Shown here one piece after another: positions 11,301 to 21,736 of a DNA stretch of 64,000 nucleotides. The number at the start of each line of letters is the position of its first letter. The first letter of the stretch is position 1. Position numbers and translations under genes: made by a program. The notes below the pieces were generated by a model. The model saw nothing but the letters and a program-made list of their open reading frames with translations, was not told where the DNA came from and searched no databases. This stretch comes from Puccinellia tenuiflora (lineage: Eukaryota > Streptophyta > Magnoliopsida > Poales > Poaceae), in assembly GCA_012064385.1 (NCBI GenBank), contig QRDG01001910.1:496001-560000 (forward strand), given 5' to 3'.

Positions 11301-13162
11301 ACTGAGGTGGAGCAAGATGATCAGCCTGAGGACCAAGCTTCTATTGAGGTTTTTCAGGATCAAGGTGCACCTCCACCCACTCCCATCCAAGTGCTACAGA
11401 ACATTGGTGTCAGGCTCTGTGGAGTCCCACCTGAAGAACTTTCCCCTAAGAAGTTGCTGGCTAGTCTCCAGGAGGAAGAAGAAACTTCTTCCTCTTAATG
11501 TATCCTGGTCTTAATGAATATTTTGAAAAAATGGTTTGTATTATGTTGGAACATCAGGGGTCTTAATGCAAAAGACAAGCAGCTTGCTCTTTTGAATGCC
11601 ATCAATTCTAGTGGATGTGCTGTAATTTGTTTACAGGAAACTAAAAAGTCTCATTTTGATCTCACCTTTATTAAGTCTTGTTGCCCTCCAAGGTTTGATG
11701 AGTTTGTCTATGTGCCTTCCAATGGTGCCTCTGGGGGTTTAATTGTTATTTGGAATAGTTCCATTTTCTCTGGTATGGTCATGCACTGTGAGAGTTTTGC
11801 TCTATCTGTCTATTTTACTTCAACTCAGTCAGCCCAATCCTGGACTCTTGTCAATATATATGGTCCTTGCCAAGGTGAGCAGAGGGAGACATATGTTAAG
11901 TGGCTTTTTGATCTTAATATACCTGATGATGAGGATTGGCTACTACTTGGAGATTTCAACTTTATCAGATACTCTAGTAACAGAAATAAACCAGGGGGCA
12001 ATGTTTCAGATATGCTTTTGTTCAATGATTTTATTAGAGAACAGAATTTAACAGAGCTTCCAATTAAGGGGAGATCCTATACTTGGAGCAATATGCAAGC
12101 AGATCCTCTTCTTGAGCAGCTTGATTGGTTTTTCACTTCCTTACACTGGACAACTTCTTACCCAGACACTGTGGTCAATCCCCAAGGAAAACCAACTTCT
12201 GATCACATCCCCTGTGTAGTCTCCATCCAAACCAGTATCCCTGGCACCACAATATTTCGGTTTGAAAATTTTTGGGCGGCCCACCCAGGGTTCCTTGAGG
12301 TTGTAGCCCAAAGCTGGAATAGGCCCACTCATAAAGGAAATAGTGCTACCAACCTAAATATCAAGTTTAAAAGACTAAGATATGATTTGAAACACTGGAG
12401 CAAGGGTATTTCAAAACTGAAAATTTGTATTGAAAACTCTAACAAAGCTATCTTTGAACTTGATAAGCTGGAGGATCAGAGGGGTTTAACTCTGCCTAAG
12501 AGTAACTTTAGAAAAATCCTCAAACATCATCTGCTTAGGCTCTTGGAATATCAAAAGAATTACTGGAAGAAATGATGCACAGTCAGATGGACTAAGTTTG
12601 GAGATGAGAACACAAAATTCTTCCATTCTATGGCTAGTGAAAGATACAGAAGGAATTCAATCTCTAAGCTTGTCCTACCTGATGGTTCTGAGGCTGTCTC
12701 CCACTTAGATAAGGAGAAAATCATATTTGATAGCTTTAAAAGCAGACTGGGCACCAGTAACTCCCCTCCTTTGCTTTTTGATTTATACAGTCTCATTCAA
12801 CCAACTCCTGGACTGGAAGAATTATCTTTACCTTTCACTACTGAAGAAATTGATAATATCGTGAAGCTGATGCCAGCTGATAAAGCTCCTGGGCCTGATG
12901 GTTTTAATGGCCACTTTTTGAAGTCTTCATGGCATATTATTAAGCATGATATTTATCAGCTCTGTTTTGATTTTTATTACGGGAATCTGAATTTAGAGAG
13001 CATTAATATGGGCTATATCACTTTGGTGCCAAAAATTGGTTCTCCTGCAACTGTTAACGACTACATGCCTATTACACTTCTTAATTGCTGCCTTAAAATC
13101 TTGACAAAGCTGCTGGCTAATAGACTACAAAAGGTAGTACTGAAGATTATTCATAAAATGAT
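8362..13162 (+). mobile_element. L1-type LINE, 3' part lost
   Basis: The unit has a short C-rich leader, ORF1 with two CCHC knuckles, and ORF2 with an endonuclease and the start of reverse transcriptase. The RT ends abruptly at about 13162 within the sequence corresponding to NRLQKV..IIHK. Tat-type sequence follows directly, so the catalytic YADD region, the 3' UTR, the A-tail and any target duplication are missing. Both reading frames carry one in-frame stop each. Confidence 0.85.
8451..11498 (+). pseudogene. LINE ORF1 (nucleic-acid-binding, two zinc knuckles), one stop
   Basis: ORF1 encodes the RNA-binding partner of the LINE. The frame is open from about 8451 to TAA 11496-11498, except for a TGA at 9093-9095 before LARYSES, where related proteins plausibly have Trp. 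The N-terminal part resembles the DUF4283-like region of plant LINE ORF1. After it come two CX2CX4HX4C knuckles (CSKCLVQGHLASRC and CKSCKQLDHIASSC). A long, weakly conserved, Pro/Ser/acidic-rich region completes about 1000 codons. An ATG at 8432 in the Kozak-like context AGCAATGG is out of frame with the main ORF, suggesting a small indel near the start. Function is inferred from the family. Confidence 0.8.
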
Positions 13163-13168
13163 ATAGCA
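11514..13168 (+). pseudogene. LINE ORF2 fragment: AP-like endonuclease and start of RT
   Basis: ORF2 starts 15 bp after ORF1. The endonuclease motifs are in order: WNIRGL, LQETK, VNIYGPC, LLLGDFN, RSYTWSN, LEQLDWFF and SDHIP. The linker before RT contains KFGDENTKFFHSMA, followed by the first RT block (MPADKAPGPDGFNGHFLK, LVPKIGS). A TGA at 12573-12575 sits where Arg (CGA) is usual, consistent with a C-to-T change at a CpG. The fragment ends before the RT palm, so it has no catalytic Asp pair. Endonuclease nicking and target-primed reverse transcription are the known roles of intact homologues. Confidence 0.85.
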
Positions 13169-14006
13169 GAAATGCCGTGCCCGGCTATGTCAGATGATGA
13201 CAATGAGGCGGCGGAGAAATCTTCATGAGCCGAACTTGCTTGTTGAGCCGGCTATCCTGAAAATGTAATGGGCAATATGTAAAGCCGTCCAAACAATGTA
13301 TATGTCTAGAAATAACTTAGCCTTTTGCTGTATGTTAATCAGCTTTATATTTTGCAAACTTGCAATTTTATGCCTCAGTTCAATCTGGCCTTGACACCTT
13401 AGCCTTTAAGCGCCGGCAAACCTATGGCGAAGCTAACTCGCTGAGCAACAGGGTACGCAATGACCAATCTGTTTAGACCCAGAACAAGTGCCGCCTTTCG
13501 GTGCCGAAACGCTTTGAAGCAAACCGGCGCAAAAAGCTAGCAGACAAACATTAATTTGGCAAAACGTTGATTTTTCATCACCTTAAGGCGGATTCAATAT
13601 GAAAAAGTTTACCAACGAGAGCAACACAGGCAATTTCGGGTAAACAGACTAACAATAAGATCATAGGGAAATAAAGGATGGTACAGATTCTCGAATTCGA
13701 CATGAGAGAAACCAATTTTTATTTCATGATCACATTGACATGGTTACAATAGAATTTGCTAAGTGTAAAAAGGACGTAGCTGAGCGATATTCCACGGACG
13801 TTTCGTCTCATCTAAGTCGTCATCTACATGCCTTTTCCTCTTGTGAACTTTCTTCCTGGGATCTTTCTTTGAATCCCTTAAGTCGAGGAGATAATATGAC
13901 CCGTTTTTCAGAACTTTGCCGATAACAAAAGGCCCTTCCCATGGCGGGGATAATTTGTGCTGCCGGCTTTACACAAGCCAAGCACTAAATTGCCTTCTCG
14001 AAAAGA
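13163..14006 (-). other. 3' non-coding region of the Tat-type element
   Basis: The sequence after the integrase stop has no supported coding region. Related Tat elements usually carry several hundred bases here before the polypurine tract and 3' LTR, but neither can be found. Confidence 0.55.
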
Positions 14007-15191
14007 TCAATTCCGCACTCTACAGCTCTGGTAGCGACGTAGATCTTGTTGATAGATGGCGGATCTTTGGAGAGCTAACTCTCTTTCTTCTTCGAGGATG
14101 TCTAAGCCGTCTTGACGTGCTTCTTCTGCGTCTTTTTCGACGTAGGCTGTGACTCGAGGTGAATCGTGGATCATGTCGGATGGGAGCACCGCTTCTGCAC
14201 CATAGACAAGGAAGAAAGGGGTGAAGCCGGTTGATCTATTTGTGGTAGTACGAATACTCCATAAGACCGCCGGCAATTCATCAACCCAAGCACCGGCTGC
14301 TCGATGCAAAGGAGTTTCAAGCCTCGGCTTAATACCTTGCAGAATAATGCCGTTAGTGCGCTCTACCTGTCCATTGGATTGCGGGTGTGCCACCGATGCC
14401 ATGTCGAGTCGGATCTTTGATCGGCTGCAGAACTTCGATAGCTCACCGACGGCAAAGTTTGTGCCATTGTCAGTGATAATACTATGCGGTATGCCGAATC
14501 GAGTTGTCATCTCGACGATGAACTTTGTAGCTGTAGCTCCGTCGAGTTTCTTGATGGGCTTTGCCTCCACCCAGTTCGTGAATTTGTCGACCACCACCAG
14601 CAGGTGGGTTAAGCCTCCCCTTGCCGTCTTAAAAGGTCCCACCATGTCAAGCCCCCAGACCGCAAACGGCCAAGTGATAGGGATCGTTCGGAGCTCCCGA
14701 GCCGGCAAGTGAACCTGCTTTGCGTAGCGCTGACACCCTTCACAAGTCTTGACGATGTTGATAGCATCCTCCTTAGCCGTCAGCCAGAAAAATCCATGCC
14801 GAAACGCCTTGGCGACTAACGCCTTTGCCGCCATGTGATGCCCACATTCGCCGGAGTGGATTTCTTCCAGGATTTGCCGTCCTTCCTCTGGAGAGACGCA
14901 TCTTTGGAAGATGCCGGATGTGCTCCTATTGTAGAGTTGTCCATCAATAATCGTGTACGCCTTTGCTCGACGCTCAATTTGACGACTTAGCACCTCGTCG
15001 TCCTTGGGCAGTTTCTTATTAATCAAGAAATCAATGTAGGGTGTGGTCCAATCTGGGGTTACCAAGCACACCTGAACTGATTCTGCCGACAAGGGGTAAT
15101 CTTCGTCGCCGCCCTTGATGGACGGCTTGTGAAGGTGATGGAGAAATACGTCTGGTGGCACTGCCTTTTTCTTGGATCCTATTCTGGCCAA
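14007..15191 (-). pseudogene. Tat integrase region with end of second RNase H
   Basis: A 394-codon open frame begins in the end of the archaeal-type RNase H (ALARIGSKKK) and covers the linker and integrase. It shows the zinc region (ECGHHMAAKALVAKAF, CEGCQRYAKQ), the core (WGLDMVGPFKTA, TDNGTNF, and SNGQVERTNGIILQGIK with the catalytic Glu) and the C-terminal YGAEAVLPSDM. All three catalytic acids appear present, so this domain alone is well preserved. The rest of the element is broken. Confidence 0.88.
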
Positions 15192-15506
15192 GGCATCAGC
15201 AGCTTCATTGTCATCTCGGGAGATATGTCGAACCTCTAAGCCTGCAAAACATCTGCCGAATTCATCGACTGTTCTTCTGTATTCCGCTATTATGGGACTT
15301 TTCGTGTCCTAGCATCCATCAAGTTGCTGCACAACCAGATCCGAGTCGCTATAGCAGAGGATGCGCTGTACTCCCAACTCCTTAGCCATGTGAAGACCAT
15401 GGAGGAGAGCCTCATATTCTGCTACATTGTTGGTGGCATTGAAGTGGATTCGGAGGACATAACTGAGCTTNGCCCCATTTGGCGACTCGACCCGTTGCGT
15501 CGGCAA
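15192..15506 (-). pseudogene. Archaeal-type RNase H of Tat element
   Basis: The motifs NNVAEYEALLHGLHMAKELG and CYSDSDLVVQQLDG match the extra RNase H found in Tat-lineage elements. A TAG at 15309-15311 follows the second motif, and the frame then continues (AEYRRTVDEFGRC, ISRDDNEAADALARIG) into the integrase frame. One base (15471) is unresolved N and makes one codon unreadable. In intact elements this domain degrades RNA in RNA-DNA hybrids. Confidence 0.75.
15471..15471. other. Ambiguous base N
   Basis: A single undetermined base in the RNase H region; the only one I noticed in the window. Confidence 0.95.
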
Positions 15507-15713
15507 TTATTGATGATTTCCCTTAGTGGAGCCTTGCTAACCACCGTGATTGTGTGATCCTGGAAGTAATGCCGTAGTTTTATGGAGGCAAAGAATACAC
15601 CATAGGCTAACTTCTAGTAGTGAGGGTAGCGTTGCTTTGAATTTGAGAACACCTCGCTTATGAAATAACGGGGCGCTGATCCGGCCATTGCTTCCCTTCC
15701 TTCAGGCGCTCCA

Positions 15714-16723
15714 CTACAATGACGCACTTATGACGAAGTTCGTGTCCGACAAGTAGAGGAGCAGCGGCTCTTTTTTCCTTGGAGATGCTAAGATTGGAGC
15801 GTGCGTCAATGCGTACTTCATCTGAGCTAAGACGGCCTCTGCCTCATCTGTCCAGACAAAACTGTCCGACTTTTTGAGGAATTTATACAGGGGTAAAGCA
15901 TTGTCGCCCAGCCGGATAATGAATCGGCTTACAGCCGCGGCGGAACCCGTAAGCCGTTGTATGTCTTTAGACAAGATGGCCTTTCGATGTTCTGAATCGC
16001 CTTTATCTTTTCCGGGTTAACTTCAATTCCTCTTTGGAAACGATGAAGCCCAGAAGCTTGCCTGCGGGTACTCCGAAGACGCATTTTGCCGGATTAAGCT
16101 CATCTGGTACTCATCCCTTAGATTTGTAAAGGTTTCCGACAGATCGGCGATAAGATCGCCGCGCTTCTTCTTCGACATGACCGCTATGTCGTCGACGTAA
16201 ACGTGAACATTGCGGCCAATCTGCTTGTCCAAACACCGCTGCATACACCTTTGGTAAGTGGCAACCGGCGTTCTTTAGAGCCGAAAGACATTGTGACGTA
16301 GCAGTAATTGCCATATGGCGTAGTGAAGGAAGTCTTGATTTGATCTGACTCCTTCATCTTGATCTGATGGTAACCCGAATATGCGTCCAGAAAACATAGC
16401 ATCTCTGAGCCGACAGTTGAATCAATGACCTGATCGATACGCGGTAAGGCGAACGGATCCTTAGGGCAGGCTTTGTTTAAGCTGGTGAAATCAATGCACA
16501 TACGCAGCTCAGAGGTGTTCTTCTTTGGGACTAGCACGGGATTTGCCAACCAATCAGTGTGGACAACTTCACGAATGAATTTGGCGGCTGTGAGCCTTAG
16601 GATCTCCTTTCCAACCGCCTTGCGCTTCTCAGTTCCGAGCCGGCGGAGGCCTTGCTTGACCGGCTTTGCGTCCTTGTTGACTTTTAGGGAGTGCTCGGCA
16701 AGTTTCCTTGGGACACCTGGCAT
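15714..16723 (-). pseudogene. Tat reverse transcriptase and first RNase H, frameshifted
   Basis: RT starts around SDMPGVPRKLAEH and carries WLANPVLVPKK, LRMCIDFTSLNKACPKDPF, FLDAYSGYHQIKM and TPYGNYCYVTM. The frame is lost near 16265, and the catalytic block YVDDIAVMS (about 16190-16215) reads in another frame. More breaks follow before the RT thumb (LTGSAAAVSRFI) and the connection/RNase H start (FVWTDEAEAVLAQMK). At least three frame changes separate these parts, so no working RT can be made. Confidence 0.82.
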
Positions 16724-16786
16724 GTCAGATGGTGACCAGGCAAATATGTCCCGGTTCTCACAGAGAAACTTGACGAGCTCGCCTTC

Positions 16787-18226
16787 CTATTTGTCGTCGA
16801 GACCGGCACCGATGATGGCCTCCTTTGCCAGATCATCCTTTGAGAGCTTGATTTTCTTGGTGTCATCATTTGGCTTGAAGCTTGAGTCGACCTTAGAGGA
16901 CGGCTTTTCTGTCGCCGGCATCTCATCGGGACCAATTGTTTTCTTGAGATCCTCCAACTCTTCCCTGCAGATTTCTTGTTCAGCATGGACGGCATTAGAG
17001 GCCTCGCACTCCTTGGCTTTCTTGAAGTCTCCTTTGACTGTGATGATCCCATTGGGTCCCGGCATTTTCAGCTTGCTATAGATGTAGCAGGACCGAGCCA
17101 TAAACTTGGCAAAAGTCGGACGTCCAAAGATTGCATGATATGCACTTCTGAAGGGAACCACCTCAAAAGAGACGTCCTCAGTCCGAAAATTATCGGCTTC
17201 ACCAAAGGTGACCTTCAGGGTAATTTGCCCCATCGAAGAGGCTTGCCGTCCCGGCACAATCCCATAAAACTTTACAGTACTGTGGGTGAGTTGTGACTCG
17301 GAAAGACGCATCCTCTTCAACGTTGCGGCATAAAGTATGTTGGAGAGACAATTTGCTACCCGCATGGGTAGCTACACACCCATGCGTTATACAGAGATGC
17401 AAGCAGTATGTATCTCTTTTAGCATGTTTTCCTAGTAAAACACGGATATTTGGTGTACGAAACTGGTTTCGAAATTTTCAAAAAAATATTTTTGGTCGTC
17501 ATTTTTAGCTTTTGTTCATAGTTGACTTTTTTGTTGACTTTTGGGTCAAACTTTACTAAAAAAATCACAGCGGATGGCAAAAAAATTCGAAAAAATTTTA
17601 AAATACTTTTAATAATTCTATCAATTCTACTAGTGACACCCCCCTTGTCTACTTGAGTAATCTCATTTTACCGTGCATATACGTTTTGGTCAAACTTAGG
17701 GTGTGTAGCTACCCATGGGGGTAGCAAGTCTTTTCCGAAGTATGTTGATACTGCTGCCTTCATCCATGAGCACCTTTGTCAACTTGTATTTGTTGACTAT
17801 TGGGCTGACGACTAAAGCGTAGGTGCGCTTTGCAGGAACTCTATCCGGATGATCGCCGCGATCCCATGTGATGGGTGTGTCGGACCAATCCAGATATTGA
17901 GGAACTGCGGGCACCGTAGCGTTGAGTTCTCGCCAAGGCCGCCTTTTCTTTGCGTGAAGAATCTGTTGCCAAGTTGACGATGAGACTTTCGGCATGCTTA
18001 GGGAATTTGCTGCCTTTTCTTTGGAGGCAGCGTCATCCGACTCTGAAGCAGCTTCCTCCTTCTCTTTGTCGTCCTTCCTGGACTTGCACTTGTTCCTTGA
18101 CTTGCCGGCTTTGGGGTCCTTGGCGATGTCCCGATTGATGTGACATTGCTGGAGTGTGTGGGAACTTGTTCCATCTGGCCTCAGATGATGGACACATGGA
18201 TTGTGCTTGATGTCGTCATACTTCAC
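16787..18226 (-). pseudogene. Tat gag end and protease region, split by a MITE
   Basis: The upstream part encodes Lys/Glu-rich gag tail and the conserved block KRTYALVVSPIVNKYKLTKV, followed by the protease active-site motif MDEGSSINIL. A 395-bp MITE interrupts exactly there. The downstream part resumes with NILYAATLKRMRLSESQL, IVPGRQASSMGQITL, FEVVPFRSAYHAIFGRP and TFAKFMARSCYIYSKLKMPG, which is the rest of the aspartic protease. The linker to RT ends in a TAG at about 16787. Confidence 0.8.
17343..17737. mobile_element. Mutator-like MITE in Tat protease
   Basis: The ends are inverted repeats sharing CATGGGTAGCTACACACCC, with outer parts GAGAGACAATTTGC and CGGAAAAGACTTGC. The same ten bases AAGTATGTTG flank both ends (17333-17342 and 17738-17747), close to the 9-bp duplication typical of Mutator-like elements. 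Removing it restores the protease motif. No transposase is encoded. The interior is AT-rich. Confidence 0.85.
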
Positions 18227-18404
18227 CGCTGGCGGCCGGGACGATTGGTTATTTGCCGGCTTCTTGCCCTGCCACTTGCCATTGCTTGAGCCACCTTTCC
18301 AAAGGCGACAGCAACTTCGTGAGAAGGGCCGGCTTGGTCTTCAATCTTCTTTTTTCCCGGACTCGTGTCGGCGGTTTTCGGCATCCTCCCTGTTGTCATT
18401 ACGG

Positions 18405-18872
18405 ATGGCACCCGTCGGGTTCGGGGCCGGGTTTGGCATACCCATACCCGTACCCCGGCTCCTCCACCCGTACCCGCCACCCGCCCCATATCCGCCGGCG
18501 GGTCGAGATCTCAACCATACCCGCGACCCGGCGGGTATGCAGGACCCGCCCCGTACCCGCTCCGTACCCGACTATGGCCTGTACGTTAGTGTCTTTAGTG
18601 GGCTAGGTCTCTTAGTGGGCTAGGTGCGTTAGTGGGCTTGTGGGCTAGGGGTGTTAGTGGCTTAGTAGGCAATGACATGTGGGGTCATTACGTTCTAGTC
18701 GGGTACACGGGTTCGCGGGTATGGGTTTGGCATCCCCGTACCCGCACCCGCATACCCGATGGGTATGACATTTTCCTGCTAAGCATACCCATGGGGATTT
18801 TTCTAACCCAAACCCCTCCCCATTTGAGGCGGGTACCCGTCGGGTTTGCGGGTATCGGGTACCCATTGCCAT
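18405..18872. mobile_element. MITE-like insertion in Tat gag, superfamily uncertain
   Basis: Gag coding (AAADDDNYA) is broken here and resumes beyond about 18404. The inserted DNA starts ATGGCACCCGTCGGG and ends GGGTACCCATTGCCAT. It is loaded with subterminal GGGTACCC/ACCCGTACCC-type motifs in inverted orientation. No clear target duplication is visible. A non-autonomous hAT element is my best guess. Confidence 0.55.
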
Positions 18873-21202
18873 GCGTAGTTGTCATCATCAGCGGCGGCAT
18901 ACTTGTTTGCACAAGCGAGTAAGCCCCCCAAAGTCTCCGACTCGTCACTGTAGATCATGAAGCGAAATGTCGTCCCCTTCCTCAGAGATTGTTTGAAAGC
19001 ATGGATCGCCTGAGTTTCTGAGACGCCCTCGCAAGCATTCTTGATTCCACTCCATCGTGAGACGAACTCACGGCTAGACTTGTTCTTTTGCTGCACGCAC
19101 TGCTGTAAGTCGAAAATCGACTTTGGGTGCTTATATGTGTCCTGAAAGTGCTAAATAAAGACACGCTTCATGTCACTCCAGGTATGAACTGTCCTTTCCG
19201 GCAAACCTTCAGTCCACATGCGTGCCGTCCCGGTTAACATCAGGGGCAAAATCGCACTGCGGAGTCGGTGCTGCCTTGATATATGTCGCAGGCACTGACG
19301 TAATCTGAGAGCCAGGTCTCAGGATTAGCCGTACCACTGTACTTCTCAACCATCTTTGTTACGTTCGACAAAGTGGGAGGTAGAATTTGCTCTCTGATTT
19401 TTCCTGCCAAAACACTTGGGGCCGAGGTACTGGGCATCTCTGGCCGACTTCTCTCCTCGATTAGGCTTCGAACATCATTGGCTGATGGCGGTTTAGCAAT
19501 CAACTTTTCTTGTCTTGGTTCTTCCCTGTGACAACTTTGGCTCGCCCGACTCGCGTTGCGCGGAGGGCTTGGAGTCCTTTGCCGTCGTGGAGGGGGTATG
19601 TACTTGGAAGGGTTATCTCCCTCTTTGCGCGGTGGAGGCGGCGGTGGAGGTGGCATATGATCCCTGTTATCCTCCCTTCGGGGTTGGTTTTCCCCCTCAC
19701 GTCGTCGCTCCTGACGGGGTGGAGCCGCCTTTTCCTTGCGAGGGTCCTCCTTTTGGTCTCGGCTCCGATGTCTTTCCCGACCAGCCTCACGATGGCGTGA
19801 AGAACCTGTCCGGGACTCCGCGCCCTTAGGCTGCTTGTCCTTCGGGTCCTTGTCGCTTTTGTTATGGCTGCTTGAGCCGGCCGGGTCATCGTCTGGGTCG
19901 GCAGGGGCAGCAGCCATTGGCTTGTTGGCAGTTGACTTGCAAAGGCGAGAATCGTCAACAAGCCGTCCTGATTTGACTTGCGGGTCGTTTTGCTGCCGTT
20001 GTGCAACCTCCAGTAGATACGCCGAATACTTAAGCCGAGCGTCACGATCCAACGATTTGTCGAACATGACCTCCTGGGCAGCCTCCATGTTTTTGGCTGG
20101 GGTATTGAAGTAACACAGGTTTGTCACCGGGTCACGTCGGTGGTGGTACTTCCTCCAGACTGAATCGACATGGTCGGCTTCCCACTTGCTGCGGAAATCC
20201 AACCTTTTATGCAGGTTCTTATCACGAGCCGGACGGAAAACATCGTCAGCCCCCTTTTCTCTCTGCTTTCGGATGAACTCCGTCTCCTTGTTTGTAAGCT
20301 CAACCTCACGCTCTACTATCTAGGCAGCTTGCTCCTCAAGTAGGGCGCGACGCTTTTCAATGTCGTCCAGCGATGCGTTCGGAGGGAGTGGCGTTAACAG
20401 TTGCTTGTACCTTGCCATCTTTCTTTCATGCTCCTTCTCCGCTGTCTCGCCGGCCGTAGCGTCAATGTCGTCTCCTTCAGCCGGCACTCTACCTGTCCCC
20501 TTCAATGGAGCCAGTGGCGGCACGAAATCCACCTTGAGATTTCCGGCTTGTGGAGTTTTTTTCTTCGCCATTGGCGGCTTTCGAGGTGTTGGGGTCGTCT
20601 TTAGGATCAGAGACGTCACCCACCAAGACCTCGGCAGGGCGTCCTAAGCAGGACGCAACTTTCCGACTAAAATCGTCGGATTCTCCTTCAGATTTGAGGT
20701 CCTACTCCATATGGGCGGTGTCCCCTGATCCGGCTTCTGAATCAACCCCGACCTGCAGAGCAGGGAGGATAGACTCAGTCTCAGTCATCGACTCGTGTGA
20801 GCCGGATTCTCCTAAGACACCGACGAAGTGGAAGTCCGGCGCCGCCATGTTGGAACTTGCATCGTCTTCAGAATCTTCATCGTCAGCGTCGAAAGCCAGA
20901 TCCAGATCGGCGATCTCGTCAGAGTCCAGATCTGATTCCTCGTCGAGGTTGCCTGGGTGGGCGGTGGGCAAGCTCGAGGTGAAGCCAAGATCGTCCAAGG
21001 CCTGGGCGGTGAAGCCGACGAAGATGTCGAAACCGCCGATGGAGACCGTGGACCAGCCGGCCGGATCCTCCTTTGCCGGCGTCCAGAAGCCGTCGTTGAA
21101 GACGTGGCCAGCTCCTGTCTCGTCGAAGTAGCTCACCATGCCGACCGCGATGGTGTCGCCGACTCCGCCCGTGGCCCCTGGACGGATCGAAACCCCGGAC
21201 AT
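18803..21202 (-). pseudogene. Tat gag, broken
   Basis: Gag begins at ATG 21202, just after the PBS, with an acidic N-terminal region (DSDEIADLDLAFDADDEDSE). An in-frame TAG lies at 20702-20704 and another at 20320-20322. The region 20202-19240 holds basic, Arg/Pro-rich sequence (a PPPPPPPP run near 19640) and the start of the capsid-like gag domain (YSGTANPETWLSDYVSACDI). After a frame change the domain continues at about 19185-18850 (SREFVSRWSGIKNACEGVS, LLACANKYAAADDD). Intact gag forms the virus-like particle of the element. Confidence 0.75.
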
Positions 21203-21210
21203 CTCCTGCC

Positions 21211-21228
21211 CCACGGTGGGCGCCAACT
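21211..21228 (-). other. Primer-binding site of Tat element
   Basis: TGGCGCCCACCGTGGGG on the minus strand directly abuts the end of the 5' LTR. This is the usual PBS context of Tat-type grass elements. Confidence 0.75.
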
Positions 21229-21736
21229 GTCGTGGTATTGTCGTATCTAGCCGCGGCAGGGATGCCATCGAGCTAGGTAGAGAGAGGGGTTTTGGAGACG
21301 CGGGGTGTTCCGGCAAAGAGGAGACAAAGGGTTTACCCAGCTTCGGATCTCGCAATGGTGGCGAAACCCTACGTGCTGCTATAATTCACTATAAGGCTAA
21401 ATCGCCGAGTTACAGTGGATTGAGGTTAAGAGCGTGCCCTAAGGCGTCCCGTAGGCCGGCTTATAAAGGCATCCGGACCTAGGGCTTACAGGAGGAAACC
21501 TAACCAACTAAGTACAGAGTCCTACTCTAATCCGGCTTGGGCCCTGCCTTGTGGGATAAGTCTTCCGCAATGCAGGCCAGCTTCTGGAACCTTTCCTTAG
21601 CCGGATGGGCCTCCTGCGCTTCAGCATACTAGGCCGCCCGGTTAAGCCGGATTCGGCTTACTACCACTATGGGCCACCCTGGTATGCTGGCTTTTAGTCT
21701 TCTCTGTGAAGACACCTGTTCGGCATAACCCCAACA
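21229..21736 (-). mobile_element. 5' LTR of Tat-type element
   Basis: On the minus strand it opens TGTTGGGGTTATGCC at 21736 and closes ATACCACGACA at 21229, 508 bp in all, next to the PBS. It abuts copia integrase at 21737, so this end is an authentic insertion junction. A TATA-like TTTATAAG lies near 21461-21468. Confidence 0.82.

Larger units (their letters stand above)
13163..21736 (-). mobile_element. Tat-type Ty3/gypsy element, 3' LTR missing
   Basis: Read from right to left it has a 5' LTR (21229-21736), a PBS, gag, protease, RT, RNase H, a second archaeal-type RNase H, integrase and about 0.8 kb of 3' non-coding sequence. The extra RNase H domain and the PBS sequence point to the Tat lineage (RIRE2/Retand-like in grasses). 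The element ends at 13163 against LINE RT with no 3' LTR, so it was truncated after insertion. It carries a MULE-type MITE in the protease and another MITE-like unit in gag. Several stops and frameshifts make it non-functional. Confidence 0.85.

Noticed and set aside
19510..21250. Plus-strand frames opposite Tat gag
   Set aside because: Antisense shadows in GC-rich gag sequence.
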